Assembly: GCA_958296025.1 (NCBI GenBank)
Contig: OY282430.1
Span: forward strand, 3,038,001 to 3,102,000
Direction: 5' to 3'
Length of the DNA: 64,000 nt
Origin: an uncultured Pseudomonadales bacterium
GTDB taxonomy: Bacteria > Pseudomonadota > Gammaproteobacteria > Pseudomonadales > Azotimanducaceae
Positions 62,614 through 64,000 of this stretch are shown here, piece after piece. The position numbers were made by a program, and so were the translations under genes. The notes under the pieces are model-generated. The model saw only the letters and a list, made by a program, of their open reading frames with translations, was not told where the DNA came from and made no database searches. Every line of letters begins with the position of its first letter. The first letter of the stretch is position 1.

Positions 62614-63051
62614 TCATTGGCCTTGGTCGCGTTCGGGCAAATCGGGGGCGCGGCGACGCTCCTTCACTTCGCTGCGGCGTTGTTTGTCCTCGCGCCGCCG
62701 CACCTTGGCCCTTGGCGGGGGGTTGGTGGGGATGCGCGGCTTGGGTGTGCTGGCGGCCCGCTGAAGCAGTGCCGCCAAACGGTCCAAGGCGGCTTGGCGG
62801 TTGCGCATCTGAGTGCGGAAGCTATCGACGAAGATCACCACTTCCCCAGCCGCGTTCAGGCGCTTTCCGGCCAGCTTTTCCAGCCGTCGGCGCACATCGG
62901 CTTGCAGCTTGGCGCCGTCTAGGCGCAAACGGCATTCCACCGCGGTGGCAACCTTGTTGACGTTCTGGCCGCCGGGCCCCGACGCATGGACGAACTTCCA
63001 AGCCAACGCGGACTCGGGAAGGTCGTGGCCACCGATGTGCAGATCAGGCAT
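62614..63051 (-). CDS. arfB: Alternative ribosome-rescue factor ArfB (peptidyl-tRNA hydrolase)
   Basis: A 145-residue protein beginning at MPDLHIGGHDLPESAL. The release-factor GGQ motif is in HASGPGGQNVNKVATAVE (about 27-44). The basic tail (RAKVRRREDKQRRSEVKERRR) is the part that inserts in the mRNA tunnel of stalled ribosomes. It hydrolyses peptidyl-tRNA on ribosomes lacking a stop codon. Length is normal. An in-frame upstream extension is rejected because the family starts at MP. Confidence 0.93.
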   Translation of the reverse strand: MPDLHIGGHDLPESALAWKFVHASGPGGQNVNKVATAVECRLRLDGAKLQADVRRRLEKLAGKRLNAAGEVVIFVDSFRTQMRNRQAALDRLAALLQRAASTPKPRIPTNPPPRAKVRRREDKQRRSEVKERRRAPDLPERDQGQ

Positions 63052-63264
63052 GTGAACAGGGTCCTCCGGCAGCACCCGCAGGCGATTATGACCGAAAGGA
63101 CTGCTCGTTGACCGCGCCACGGCTTGGAGTGCGCCTCCTTGGCGCTTAAGGGCGGTGGGATTGCCGCGGCAAATCGCCAAGATGGGGCAAGACGAACCCT
63201 TGAGGATTGGCCATCGAACCTTTAGCCTCACGGATAGGCGCAATCGAAGCGAACGGAGGATGCA

Positions 63265-64000
63265 ATGGACGTACGCGCAGCCGTGGCCCTTGAGGCCGGC
63301 AAGCCGCTTTCAGTCGAAACCGTGCAGTTGGAGGGGCCGCGGGATGGCGAGGTGTTGATGGAGGTCAAGGCCACTGGCCTGTGCCATACCGACGCCTATA
63401 CCCTTTCCGGGGCGGACCCGGAGGGCCTGTTCCCCGCCATCATGGGGCACGAGGGGGCTGGGGTGGTGGTGGAGGTCGGCCCCGGCGTCGCTTCCGTGGC
63501 GCCGGGCGACCACGTCATACCGCTTTATACGCCGGAGTGCCGACGGTGCAAGTTCTGCCTTTCCGGCAAGACCAACCTCTGCGGCGCCATCCGCACGACT
63601 CAAGGCCGGGGAGTGATGCCGGATGGCAGCAGCCGCTTCTCCCTCGGCGGTGAGACCCTGTTCCACTACATGGGCACCTCCACCTTCGCCAACTACACGG
63701 TGCTGCCGGAAATCGCCGTGGCGAAAATCCGCAGGGACGCCCCCTTCGACAAGGTGTGCTACATCGGCTGCGGCGTCACTACCGGCTTGGGCGCGGTGAT
63801 GAACACCGCCAAGGTGGAGCCGGGCAGCAACGTGGCTGTGTTCGGCTTGGGCGGCATCGGCCTCAACGTGGTGCAGGGTGCGCGCATCGTTGGGGCAGAC
63901 CGCATCATCGGCGTGGATCTGAACCCCGGCAAGCGGGCGCTGGCCGAGCAGTTCGGCATGACGGACTTCATCAACCCCAAGGAGGACGGGGACCCGGTGG
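63265..64000 (+). CDS. frmA: S-(hydroxymethyl)glutathione dehydrogenase, class III ADH, partial
   Basis: The first 245 residues of a zinc alcohol dehydrogenase, cut by the window end. GGAGG precedes the ATG. It shows the catalytic-zinc Cys in [14 protein letters not shown] and His in [13 protein letters not shown], the structural-zinc cysteines in [28 protein letters not shown] and the NAD fold [17 protein letters not shown]. This is the glutathione-dependent formaldehyde dehydrogenase type (class III), which oxidises S-hydroxymethylglutathione to S-formylglutathione. The frame is open to the end. Confidence 0.93.
   Translation, partial: MDVRAAVALEAGKPLSVETVQLEGPRDGEVLMEVKATGLCHTDAYTLSGADPEGLFPAIMGHEGAGVVVEVGPGVASVAPGDHVIPLYTPECRRCKFCLSGKTNLCGAIRTTQGRGVMPDGSSRFSLGGETLFHYMGTSTFANYTVLPEIAVAKIRRDAPFDKVCYIGCGVTTGLGAVMNTAKVEPGSNVAVFGLGGIGLNVVQGARIVGADRIIGVDLNPGKRALAEQFGMTDFINPKEDGDPV

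Overview
The window is GC-rich, densely coding bacterial DNA, most likely from a gammaproteobacterium. The support for that is a YibN-like rhodanese directly overlapping secB, arfB, a glutathione-dependent formaldehyde dehydrogenase (frmA type), TonB-dependent receptors with a VTAQKR-type TonB box, and lipoprotein and Tat signals of proteobacterial style. Many toxin-antitoxin pairs, transposase relics and broken genes point to a mobile, frequently rearranged accessory region. I saw no rRNA, tRNA or CRISPR array.

Layout. 1-10.5 kb is a defence-like and mobile block. It holds an Hsp70/actin-fold ATPase that runs off the left edge, a SNF2 helicase one stop codon upstream of it in the same frame, two P-loop ATPases with nuclease-like tails (plus a collapsed relic copy of one), a PIN/AbrB toxin-antitoxin pair and an orphan N6-adenine DNA methyltransferase. 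10.5-41.5 kb is a catabolic-looking cluster built around an expanded family of exported metallo-beta-lactamase (MBL) fold hydrolases: five long ones with a large N-terminal domain and three copies of a short type, one of them fused to a long one in a 983-residue protein. With them are an FAD oxidase, an amidase, an amidohydrolase, two quinone-oxidoreductase-like MDR enzymes, two MFS transporters, a MarR regulator and two near-identical TonB receptors. 41.6-48.6 kb has rhodanese-secB, two N-acyl-D-amino-acid deacylase-like amidohydrolases, and HicAB, DUF2283/DUF4258 and HigBA modules. 48.8-54.1 kb is a decayed integrative or phage-like element (frameshifted integrase, frameshifted caspase-like protein, broken terminase) that splits a surface-protein gene, followed by protease relics. 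54.3-57.4 kb is an AT-richer helicase-nuclease gene lying between the two ends of an ISAs1-type transposase gene. 57.7-64 kb returns to ordinary metabolism: acyl-CoA synthetase, LLM oxidoreductase, SulP transporter, arfB and the start of frmA.

Two observations organise the catabolic cluster. First, 21.8-28.76 kb and 31.23-41.48 kb look like two copies of one ancestral block that lost different genes: copy A keeps the MDR enzyme, the bimodular MBL and the receptor, while copy B keeps MBL, amidohydrolase, MFS, MBL, MarR and the receptor. The missing genes survive as short collinear scars. Second, five intergenic sites share TTAnnTAA half-sites phased at 13 bp. They sit beside the receptors, the bimodular MBL and the amidase/MDR divergent promoter. 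I infer that they are operators of one regulon, possibly controlled by the MarR protein. My working picture is that the receptor imports an unknown organic substrate, exported MBL hydrolases and amidases attack it, and MDR and FAD enzymes process the product. The substrate cannot be read from sequence.
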